A stretch of DNA of 51,331 bases from WLJO01 sp945889085. Its GTDB lineage: Bacteria > Actinomycetota > Acidimicrobiia > Acidimicrobiales > Ilumatobacteraceae. The DNA lies in contig CAMDBM010000022.1 of the NCBI GenBank assembly GCA_945889085.1, positions 1 to 51,331 on the forward strand, read 5' to 3'. The notes beneath the pieces were generated by a model, which was not told the origin of the DNA, ran no database searches, and worked only from the letters and a program-made list of their open reading frames with translations. Both the position numbers and the translations under genes were made by a program. Every line of letters starts with the position of its first letter. Positions within the stretch are counted from its first letter, which is position 1. This document shows, in pieces, positions 32,547-39,835 of the stretch.

Positions 32547-32765
32547 CTACCTCTTCTCGGGAATGGGGTCGAAGCCGGAGGGTCCGAACGGACGGCAGCG
32601 GAGCAACCGGCGAATAGTAAGCATGGTGCCCTTCAGTGCACCGTAGGTCTCCAGTGCATCAAGGGCGTAGTTCGAGCAGGACGGCTCGAACCGGCAGGGT
32701 GACGGCATACCTTCTCGGCCCGCCTGGTACCACTGCACCCCCCGGAGCAAGAAGCGTTGCATCAC
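32547..32765 (-). CDS. yidD: Membrane protein insertion efficiency factor YidD
   Basis: The 72-residue protein has the family pattern: hydrophobic/amphipathic N-terminus, CRFEPSCSNYALDALETYG at about 24-42 and RLLRCRPFGPSGFDPIP at the end. It assists YidC-dependent insertion at the inner membrane face. The start is GTG 32765 or ATG 32762, both overlapping the rnpA stop, so it is translationally coupled within rpmH-rnpA-yidD-yidC-jag. Confidence 0.95.
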   Translation of the reverse strand: MMQRFLLRGVQWYQAGREGMPSPCRFEPSCSNYALDALETYGALKGTMLTIRRLLRCRPFGPSGFDPIPEKR

Positions 32766-33226
32766 GACACCTTCCTGCCGCGGCAGCGGTCAAGCACCGT
32801 CTCGACGTGATGTCGCAACGAAGCAGCATCCAGCGTGCACCCTGCTGGAGAGATGCCGAAGAGAAAATCGCCCGCCGGCAGTGAGGTTTGACGAAGAATT
32901 TCGCGCATTCTGCGGCGGATCCGGTTCCTCACCACTGCAGTGCCCACGCTTCGTCCAATGGCGAACGCAACGCGTGAAGGTGCTGGTTCCGGTTCCGATC
33001 GGTACACGCACCACACCGGGCCGGACGACCAGCGGCGACCCTCGGCCCGGAGACGCTGAAAGTCACCACGGCCACGGAGCGAGTCGATCAGGCGGACAGC
33101 TTGTGGCGGCCCTTGGCCCGACGGGCCTTCAGGATCGCCCTGCCGGCGCGGGTGCTCATCCGCTGACGGAACCCGTGCTTCTTGGCCCGGCGACGATTGT
33201 TCGGTTGAAAGGTGCGCTTCACCCAT
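32762..33226 (-). CDS. rnpA: RNase P protein component, apparently overlapping all of rpmH
   Basis: The core (about 46-154: DSLRGRGDFQRL, VAFAIGRSVGTAVVRNRIRR, FLFGISPAG) is RnpA, which helps the RNA subunit trim tRNA 5' ends; the RNR motif is present. No ATG, GTG or TTG lies in frame just before the core. The only ordinary start is ATG 33226, four bases upstream of the rpmH start, giving 154 residues with a 44-residue Gly/Pro/Gln/Glu-rich extension read from the rpmH sequence in another frame. A CTG at 33091, overlapping the rpmH stop, is the alternative. Nested rpmH/rnpA starts of this sort are established in Thermus. Confidence 0.88.
   Translation of the reverse strand: MGEAHLSTEQSSPGQEARVPSADEHPRRQGDPEGPSGQGPPQAVRLIDSLRGRGDFQRLRAEGRRWSSGPVWCVYRSEPEPAPSRVAFAIGRSVGTAVVRNRIRRRMREILRQTSLPAGDFLFGISPAGCTLDAASLRHHVETVLDRCRGRKVS
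33088..33222 (-). CDS. rpmH: 50S ribosomal protein L34
   Basis: The 44-residue basic protein (KRTFQPNNRRRAKKHGFR, then STRAGRAILKARRAKGRHKL) is L34, one of the most conserved short ribosomal proteins. It starts at GTG 33222, with AGGAGG ending 5 bases upstream, an ideal ribosome-binding site for this start rather than for the rnpA ATG. It is the first gene of the leftward unit and is divergent from dnaA. Confidence 0.95.
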   Translation of the reverse strand: MKRTFQPNNRRRAKKHGFRQRMSTRAGRAILKARRAKGRHKLSA

Positions 33227-33512
33227 GCCTCCTCATCTCGACTGAACACGCTTGGCGCAGAATTGGCCGAGAAACACGTGGTCAGGGGGCACGACCAGCG
33301 ATATTGGTCGCACCGACCTTGCAAGGCTAGGGGTATGCGCCCTCAGACCACAACTAGCGGGCCTCCGAGGAGCCGGCGCGGCCCACCTGAAAGCGAGGTG
33401 CGCCTCGGGTGCTAGCGTAGGACGGCCGGGCGGGCCTGAACCGTCCTGCGACCGTCCACAGGCTGTGGACGGTGCTGTGGACAAGACTTGGGCAGAAAAT
33501 GGGGCGGCGCCG
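33223..33512. promoter_or_regulatory. rpmH-dnaA divergent spacer with DnaA-box-like sites
   Basis: This 290-base region holds the promoters for the rpmH unit and dnaA, though no clear -35/-10 pair could be fixed. TGTGGACAA (33476-33484) is the complement of the high-GC actinobacterial DnaA-box consensus TTGTCCACA; related CCGTCCACA (33452) and TGTGGACGG (33464) flank it. Their closeness to the dnaA start suggests autoregulation. A short inverted repeat GGTCG-CAC-CGACC lies at 33306-33318. Confidence 0.6.
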
Positions 33513-34895
33513 GTGAGCGACCACGAAGCGATGTGGACAGCAGTTGCGGGAATCCTGCGTGAGCAGGTGTCTGATGCTGTCTGGTACTCCACCTTTCAGG
33601 ATGTCAGAGCGCTGCCCGCGGATGGTGGATACCTGCGCATTGGTGTTCCGAACACGGTGATCCGGGAGAAGATCCTTCATCGCTACCTCCCCCTCGTGCG
33701 CGACGCCCTCGAGGAGATCGGCGTCGCCAACCCGCAGTTGCTCATCGATGTAGACGTCGAGGCCGAGGTGGAGCACCTTCGCATTGCCGTGAACGGCGAG
33801 AGCTCCAACGTCGTGTCCGCCAGGTTTGATTCCGCTGCGCCACCGAGTCTCTCGCCCGAACCAACCATGACCGACGGGCTGAACCCCCGGTACACCTTCG
33901 AGACCTTCGTGAGCGGACCGTCCAACCAGTTCTCGCTCGCCGCCGCCCTCCGTGTGGCCGAAACCCCGGCCCGGTCCTACAACCCGCTGTTCATCTACGG
34001 AGCCTCTGGCCTCGGCAAGACCCACCTGCTGCACGCGATCGGTCACTACGTCAACCAGAACTACAGCCACTACACCGTTCGTTACGTCTCCACCGAGACG
34101 TTCATGAACGAGTACGTCGACGCAATCCGTACCCAGTCACCTGCGATGTTCAAGCGGCGCTATCGCGACATCGACGTGCTGCTCATCGACGACATCCAGT
34201 TCATGGAGGGCAAGGAACGGCTTCAGGAAGAGTTCTTCCACACGTTCAATGCCCTGCACGGCGCGAACAAACAGATCGTGATCTCGAGCGATCGCATGCC
34301 GGACAACATCCCCACACTCGAGGATCGGCTGCGCGGTCGCTTCCGCTGGGGCCTCATCACCGACATCCAGCCGCCCGACCTCGAGACACGCCTCGCGATC
34401 CTCCGCAACAAGTCGGAGCGGGACATGACCCAGGTACCGGCCGACGTTCTCGAATTCATCGCCGCAAACATCACCACCAATATCCGGGAACTGGAGGGTG
34501 CGCTCATCCGGGTCACTGCGTACGCCAGCCTCAACCGCATCCCGATCAGCGTTCCCCTCGCCCAGCAACTACTCAGCGACCTCCTCTCGGAGACCACCAC
34601 CCGCCCACGCACACCCGACGAGATGCTCAACGAGATGGCCTCGTACTTCGGTCTCACGGTAGACGCCCTGCGCGGCAAGAGCCGCCAGCGGGATCTCGTC
34701 ACGTCCCGCCAGGTGTCGATGTACGTCTTTCGAGAGCTCACCGATCTCAGTTATCCAGCCATCGCACGGCTCTTCGGCGGCCGGGACCACACCACGGTCA
34801 TCCATGCGGTGGAGAAGATCCAAAGGCTCATGGCTGAGCGCAAACAGATCTACGACCAGGTCCATGACCTGCGACAACGCCTCAAGACTGGCTAG
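33513..34895 (+). CDS. dnaA: Chromosomal replication initiator DnaA
   Basis: The 460-residue initiator melts oriC and loads the helicase. Domain I is at about 1-85 (MWTAVAGILREQVSDAVWY), followed by a short linker. The AAA+ domain carries Walker A GASGLGKTHLLHAI at about 163-176 and Walker B DVLLIDDIQFMEGKE. The DNA-binding domain IV holds the signature GRDHTTVIHAVEKI near 425. The GTG at 33513 (SDHEAMW) is chosen to fit domain I; GTG 33477 would add 12 residues. The linker is short for an actinobacterium. It is divergent from rpmH and faces the oriC-like spacer. Confidence 0.96.
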   Translation: MSDHEAMWTAVAGILREQVSDAVWYSTFQDVRALPADGGYLRIGVPNTVIREKILHRYLPLVRDALEEIGVANPQLLIDVDVEAEVEHLRIAVNGESSNVVSARFDSAAPPSLSPEPTMTDGLNPRYTFETFVSGPSNQFSLAAALRVAETPARSYNPLFIYGASGLGKTHLLHAIGHYVNQNYSHYTVRYVSTETFMNEYVDAIRTQSPAMFKRRYRDIDVLLIDDIQFMEGKERLQEEFFHTFNALHGANKQIVISSDRMPDNIPTLEDRLRGRFRWGLITDIQPPDLETRLAILRNKSERDMTQVPADVLEFIAANITTNIRELEGALIRVTAYASLNRIPISVPLAQQLLSDLLSETTTRPRTPDEMLNEMASYFGLTVDALRGKSRQRDLVTSRQVSMYVFRELTDLSYPAIARLFGGRDHTTVIHAVEKIQRLMAERKQIYDQVHDLRQRLKTG

Positions 34896-35130
34896 GTGCA
34901 GTGTTCTCCCCAGCCGTCGGGGGACAACCGGGGGACGAACCCCGCCCGACTGGGGATAGCAGCAAGTTGTCCCCCGCGACGTTCGTGAGAACGCCGGAGC
35001 CTGTGGGAACCTGTGCACGGCCACCCACAGGGCCCTAGGGCACGGAGCAGGGGAAACGTTCCTTTGTCCACAATCCACAGCCTTATTACCGTTATTAGAT
35101 GGTTCATCAGCCAACAGGGAGTAACAAGCG
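34896..35130. other. oriC: dnaA-dnaN spacer, probable oriC core
   Basis: The 235-base spacer contains TTGTCCACA (35064-35072) and an adjacent CAATCCACA (35071-35079), followed by an AT-rich stretch (CCTTATTACCGTTATTAGAT). Weaker TTGTCCCCC-type sites lie at 34918 (complement) and 34967, and TGGGGATAG at 34951. Gene polarity flips nearby and parS is close by. It is short and box-poor for an actinobacterial origin. It also contains the dnaN ribosome-binding site (AGGGAG). Confidence 0.75.
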
Positions 35131-36222
35131 GTGAAGTTCCGATGCGAACGTGACGTACTGGCCGAGGCCCTCGGGGCGGCTGGTCGAGCCGCGACCGGAC
35201 GCACTGGGTCACTCCCCGTGCTGCAGGGAATCCGGCTCGAACTGAAGGGCGATCGACTGACGGTTACCGGCAGCGATCTCGAGCTGACCGTGCAGTACGA
35301 GCTGACGGTCGACGGTCAACAGGACGGCGGAATGGTCGTCCCCAAGCTCACCTCGGACATCGTGAAGTCGCTCGGTGACCCAAAGGTTGAGTTGCTCGCC
35401 GAGGGCGAGGAGGTCACCGTCGCGGCTGGCCGGTCGCGGTTCACCATTCGGCCGTGGGCATACGACGACTACCCGCGGGTTGGCTCCACCACCGCCAGTT
35501 CGGTCACGCTGCCAGCGGCAGATTTCATCGACGCCCTTCGCCAGGTTGTTCGGGCAGCGAGCACTGACGAGCAGAAGCCTCAGCTCACGGGCGTTCTCCT
35601 GGCTGCCGAGGCCGGGGGATTGCGCTTGGTCGCAACCGATTCGTATCGGCTGGCTGTGCGAGATCTTGCTGGCACCACGGTGCTCGGCACGGACCAGCAG
35701 GTGCTCGTGCCCGCACGTGCGCTGCAGGAAGTGATTCGTTTGGCGTCGGGGGCCGGTGAGTTGACGCTGCGGCTCGGCGAGCGGGATGCAACGTTCGAGG
35801 TGGCATCCGCGAGGGTGACAACGCGCCTCATCGACCAGCCGTTCCCCAACTACAGGCAGCTCATGCCGCAGCCGGCGCCGAATGTCCTCACGATCGACAA
35901 GGACGCATTCACCGACGCGCTCCGCCGTGTACGACTGCTCGCTCGTGACACCATCCCGGTGAGGCTGCACCTCGGTGGGTCAACGCTGCGCCTCGAGGCC
36001 ATCAGTAACGACCGGGGCTCGGTGAGCGAAGAGGTTGACGCCCAGTTCGTCGGGACGGAACTCACCATCGCCTTCAATGCCGAGTACCTCGCGTCGGGCA
36101 TCGATGCATGTGCTGGCGAGCAGGTCACGTTGTCCACCCAGCGCGAGAGCAACCGGCGGGCGGTGTTGCGCGGGCTCGGTATCGACGACTACTTCTACCT
36201 GCTGATGCCGCAGAAGGTCTAG
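35131..36222 (+). CDS. dnaN: DNA polymerase III sliding clamp (beta subunit)
   Basis: The 363-residue protein makes the ring that tethers polymerase III to DNA. It begins (GTG) KFRCERDVLAEALGAAGRA and shows the three-domain repeat, with KPQLTGVLLAAEAGGLRLVATDSYRLA in domain II. It ends in the typical peptide DDYFYLLMPQKV. Length is normal. It follows oriC and precedes recF by 9 bases. Confidence 0.97.
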   Translation: MKFRCERDVLAEALGAAGRAATGRTGSLPVLQGIRLELKGDRLTVTGSDLELTVQYELTVDGQQDGGMVVPKLTSDIVKSLGDPKVELLAEGEEVTVAAGRSRFTIRPWAYDDYPRVGSTTASSVTLPAADFIDALRQVVRAASTDEQKPQLTGVLLAAEAGGLRLVATDSYRLAVRDLAGTTVLGTDQQVLVPARALQEVIRLASGAGELTLRLGERDATFEVASARVTTRLIDQPFPNYRQLMPQPAPNVLTIDKDAFTDALRRVRLLARDTIPVRLHLGGSTLRLEAISNDRGSVSEEVDAQFVGTELTIAFNAEYLASGIDACAGEQVTLSTQRESNRRAVLRGLGIDDYFYLLMPQKV

Positions 36223-36231
36223 CCCCGACCG

Positions 36232-37317
36232 GTGATCGTCCAGCGGATCGAGCTCAGGGATTTTCGCAATTACCCCGAGGCAACGTTCGACCTCACGGGC
36301 GGCGTGACCGCAGTAATCGGTGAGAACGGACAGGGAAAGACGAACCTCGTCGAGGCGATGGCGTACCTTGCGACCCTCGGCAGTTTCCGCGGTGTGACGC
36401 CGGACGCGTTGGTTCGCGTCGGGTCCGAGCAGGCAGTGATCCGGGCCGACGTCGTGCACGACGACGGGCGGACGCTCTTGGTCGAGGCCGAGATCAATCG
36501 CAACGGACGGAACCGGGTATTCGTCAACAAGCAGCGCCTGGTGCGAGCGAGAGATCTGCTCGGCGTGGTGCGGGTGAGTGTGTTCGCCCCCGACGACCTG
36601 GCGCTCGTGAAGGGTGGTCCGGCCGAGCGTCGCACGTTCCTCGACGACGCGCTGGTGGCCCTCTCGCCCAAGCATGACGCGCTGCAGCGCGACACCGACC
36701 GAATCCTGCGGCAGCGAAACACCCTGCTCAAGCAGGCCGGCGGAAGGGTGAGCCCGGAGGTGGCCCTCACGCTCGATGTCTGGGACGCGAAATTTGCCAA
36801 GACCGGCGACGAACTCGGGCAGGTGCGCGCTGCGCTGGTGGCCGACCTCGATCCGGCACTGCGGGAGGCGTACAGCGCGTTAGTGGACCGCGAGACACCG
36901 GTGGGCGCCACGTACGAACCGTCTTGGCGCAAGGAAGGGCTTGCAGCCGCCCTGGTCGCGTCCCGCGCGGATGATCTCAAGCGGGCCGTCACCACCGTCG
37001 GACCGCACCGGGACGACCTGGACCTCTCGGTGAACGCGATGCCCGCCCGCACGCATGCCTCGCAGGGGGAACAGCGAACGCTGGCCCTCGCCATGCGGAT
37101 GGCGGTGCACCGGCTGGTTGCTGACCGGGTGGGAACCCCGCCGGTTCTCGTGCTCGACGACGTGCTGTCCGAACTGGACGCCGGTAGGGCGCGGGCGCTG
37201 CTCGGCCACCTCCCGGTAGGACAGGTGATCCTCACCACGGCCACTGCGCTGCCCGAACACGCCCGGCCGGACCGTGTGCTGCGCATCGCGGCCGGTTGTG
37301 TGATCGGTAACCAGTAA
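36232..37317 (+). CDS. recF: DNA replication/repair protein RecF
   Basis: The 361-residue SMC-like ATPase loads RecA at gapped DNA. It starts (GTG) IVQRIELRDFRNYPEATF, with Walker A GENGQGKTNLVEA at about 30-42. The ABC signature SQGEQRTLALAMRMA and Walker B VLVLDDVLSELDA lie near the C-terminus. It follows dnaN by 9 bases, and its TAA overlaps the ATG of the DUF721 gene. Confidence 0.97.
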   Translation: MIVQRIELRDFRNYPEATFDLTGGVTAVIGENGQGKTNLVEAMAYLATLGSFRGVTPDALVRVGSEQAVIRADVVHDDGRTLLVEAEINRNGRNRVFVNKQRLVRARDLLGVVRVSVFAPDDLALVKGGPAERRTFLDDALVALSPKHDALQRDTDRILRQRNTLLKQAGGRVSPEVALTLDVWDAKFAKTGDELGQVRAALVADLDPALREAYSALVDRETPVGATYEPSWRKEGLAAALVASRADDLKRAVTTVGPHRDDLDLSVNAMPARTHASQGEQRTLALAMRMAVHRLVADRVGTPPVLVLDDVLSELDAGRARALLGHLPVGQVILTTATALPEHARPDRVLRIAAGCVIGNQ

Positions 37318-37670
37318 TGGCTGGCAGGTACGGCGATGGCGGAAGGCGACGGGTGCGCGAGCCCCGGCCGCTGTCGCTCGCCCTCGATGAGGTGCTGCGG
37401 TCGCTGCAGCCTGCGAGTGCGTCGGCTACCCCGGCCAAGACGGTGGGAGGGGTGTTCGCCCGGTGGGAGGACGCGGTTGGGGCGCAGATCGCTGCGAATG
37501 CCCGTCCGACCCGGCTGTCGGATGGCGTGCTGTTCGTGGAAGTGGATGAGCCCGGATGGGCGACACAGTTGCGCTATCTGGAGGCCCAACTCATCGAACG
37601 GATCACTGCTGTAGCGGGGCCGGGCGTGACCAAGATCGAGCTTCGCGTGCGCCGCCGCGGCAGGGCGTGA
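37317..37670 (+). CDS. dciA: DUF721 protein, DciA-type helicase-loading factor
   Basis: The 117-residue protein has the DUF721 core VFARWEDAVGAQIAANARPTRL, then DGVLFVEVDEPGWATQLRYL at about 45-95. DciA interacts with the replicative helicase and promotes its loading in bacteria without DnaC/DnaI. The position after recF equals Rv0004 in mycobacteria. The start shares one base with the recF stop (TAATG). The 164-base spacer to gyrB follows. Confidence 0.9.
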   Translation: MAGRYGDGGRRRVREPRPLSLALDEVLRSLQPASASATPAKTVGGVFARWEDAVGAQIAANARPTRLSDGVLFVEVDEPGWATQLRYLEAQLIERITAVAGPGVTKIELRVRRRGRA

Positions 37671-37834
37671 GACGGCCAGAATCGGTTTTCCGGCACCCGC
37701 GTATCAAAATCCCGGAAAAACCCCGGCCACTCCGCCTCTCAGGGCCGAATCACAGGCCTTCCATCCGTTTCCCCGTCACACCCCAGAGGTAGGATTGCAT
37801 CGTTGTGATTCCAACCCTCTAGGAGCCATTGCTC

Positions 37835-39817
37835 GTGAGCAGCACGTCCGCCGATTCCAAGTTGGCAACCACCCCGTCAGTGGAATACGACGCCAGTGCC
37901 ATCCAGGTCCTTGAGGGCCTCGACCCGGTGCGAAAGCGCCCGGGTATGTACATCGGGTCCACCGGCCTGGCCGGTCTGCACCACCTCATCTGGGAGGTTG
38001 TGGACAACTCGGTCGACGAGGCGATGGCCGGGTTCTGTACCCGCATCGTGGTCACCCTCACCGCCGAAGGATCCTGCCGAGTGGAGGACAACGGCCGAGG
38101 TGTGCCCGTGGACCCGTACCCGAGCGGGCCGCACAAGGGCAAGAGTGCCGTCGAGGTGGTGCTCACCGTGCTGCACGCCGGCGGCAAGTTCGGCGGTGGC
38201 GGCTACAAGGTGTCCGGTGGTCTGCACGGCGTGGGTGTCTCGGTAGTCAACGCACTTTCTGAGCGCCTGCTCATCACCATCGACAAGGGCGGCAAGCGGT
38301 ACTTCCAGGAATACGCGGACGGCGGAAAGCCCCAGGCCAATCTCGCCGCTATCGGCGACAGTCCGGCGCGTGGTCGCACAGCGGGGACCACCGTGGAGTT
38401 CTGGCCCGACGCTGACGTATTCGCGGCCGAGGGCACGGAGTTCGTCGCCCGCACCGTGCTCGAACGCTTGCAGACGATGGCGTTCCTCAACCGCAGTCTG
38501 GAGATCGCGTTTGCGGACGAGCGACCCGGCAAGGAACAAGAGGTCACCTACCTCTACAAGGGTGGCATCGTCGACTTCGTCAAACACCTCAACACGTCGA
38601 AAGAGGCGCTGTTCGTCAAGGTCGCCCACTTCGCGGCAACCGACGGCGAAGAGGGTCAGGTTTGCGACGTGGCCATGCAGTGGAACACCGGTTACTACGA
38701 GGGTGTTCACGGTTACGCGAACGGCATCTCCACCACCGAGGGTGGCATGCACGTGGAGGGGTTCCGTACGGCCCTCACCTCGGTCATCAACAAATACGCC
38801 CGGGCCGGCAAGATTCCGCTCCTCAAGGAGAAGGACGAGAACCTCGCTGGTGAGGACATCCGAGAGGGTCTCACCGCCATCGTCGCCGTGAAACTGCGTG
38901 AGCCCCAGTTCGAGGGCCAGACCAAAGCCAAGCTGGGCAACGTCAGCATGCGGTCCTTCGTGCAGAAGGTCGTCAACGAAAAGCTTGCCGAGTGGCTCGA
39001 GGAGAACCCTGCTGAGGCCAATCGCATCGTGAAGAAGGCCATCTCCGCCTCCCAGGCCCGGCTCGCCGCCAAGAATGCCCGCAACGCCATTCGTCGCAAG
39101 ACGGCACTCGGCGGTGCCGGCATGCCGGACAAGTTGAAGGACTGCGCCACGAAGAACGCCGAGGAGGCCGAGCTGTTCATCGTGGAGGGAGACTCCGCCG
39201 GCGGCACGGCGCTCAACGCGCGCGAGCCGCGTACACAGGCGCTTCTCCCCATCCGCGGCAAGATCCTCAACGTCGAGCGGGCCCGCCTCGACAAGATGCT
39301 GAAGAACAACGAGATCCAGGCGCTCATCACCGCCATCGGTGGGGGCGTGGGCGAGGAGTTCACCGCAGAGAAGGTTCGCTATCACAAGGTCATCGCCCTC
39401 TGCGATGCCGATGTGGATGGAAGCCACATCCGCACCCTGCTGCTCACCTTCTTCTTCCGCCAGATGAAGCCGCTCGTCGAGCACGGCTACGTGTACATCG
39501 CGCAGCCGCCGTTGTACTCCACCGAGATCGGCAAGCAGAAGATCTACCTCAAGGACGATCTCGCGAAGAACGGTTTTCTTGCCGAGCACCCGAACCACAA
39601 AAAGGACTTCAGTCGCCTGAAGGGACTCGGCGAGATGGACTGGGAGGAGCTGAAGGAGACCACGATGGACCCGTCCAAGCGGACGCTCCTGCAGGTCACG
39701 GTCGAGCAAGCCGCACTCGCGGACGAGATGACCAGCGTGCTTATGGGCGACGACGTCGAGAGTCGCAAGGCATTCATCCAGAAGAACGCCAAAGACGTTC
39801 GCTTCCTGGACATCTGA
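37835..39817 (+). CDS. gyrB: DNA gyrase subunit B
   Basis: The 660-residue ATPase subunit of gyrase (supercoiling with GyrA) shows the GHKL ATPase blocks VVDNSVDEAMAG, EDNGRGVPV and GGGGYKVSGGLHGVGVSVVN. The TOPRIM motifs EGDSAGGTA and the Mg-binding DADVDGSHIRTL are also intact. The GTG at 37835 is chosen because AGGAG lies 9 bases upstream; TTG 37829 is possible. The spacer before it (37671-37834) holds no gene and should contain the gyrBA promoter. Confidence 0.97.
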   Translation: MSSTSADSKLATTPSVEYDASAIQVLEGLDPVRKRPGMYIGSTGLAGLHHLIWEVVDNSVDEAMAGFCTRIVVTLTAEGSCRVEDNGRGVPVDPYPSGPHKGKSAVEVVLTVLHAGGKFGGGGYKVSGGLHGVGVSVVNALSERLLITIDKGGKRYFQEYADGGKPQANLAAIGDSPARGRTAGTTVEFWPDADVFAAEGTEFVARTVLERLQTMAFLNRSLEIAFADERPGKEQEVTYLYKGGIVDFVKHLNTSKEALFVKVAHFAATDGEEGQVCDVAMQWNTGYYEGVHGYANGISTTEGGMHVEGFRTALTSVINKYARAGKIPLLKEKDENLAGEDIREGLTAIVAVKLREPQFEGQTKAKLGNVSMRSFVQKVVNEKLAEWLEENPAEANRIVKKAISASQARLAAKNARNAIRRKTALGGAGMPDKLKDCATKNAEEAELFIVEGDSAGGTALNAREPRTQALLPIRGKILNVERARLDKMLKNNEIQALITAIGGGVGEEFTAEKVRYHKVIALCDADVDGSHIRTLLLTFFFRQMKPLVEHGYVYIAQPPLYSTEIGKQKIYLKDDLAKNGFLAEHPNHKKDFSRLKGLGEMDWEELKETTMDPSKRTLLQVTVEQAALADEMTSVLMGDDVESRKAFIQKNAKDVRFLDI

Positions 39818-39835
39818 GACAAGGGCATCTGAACC

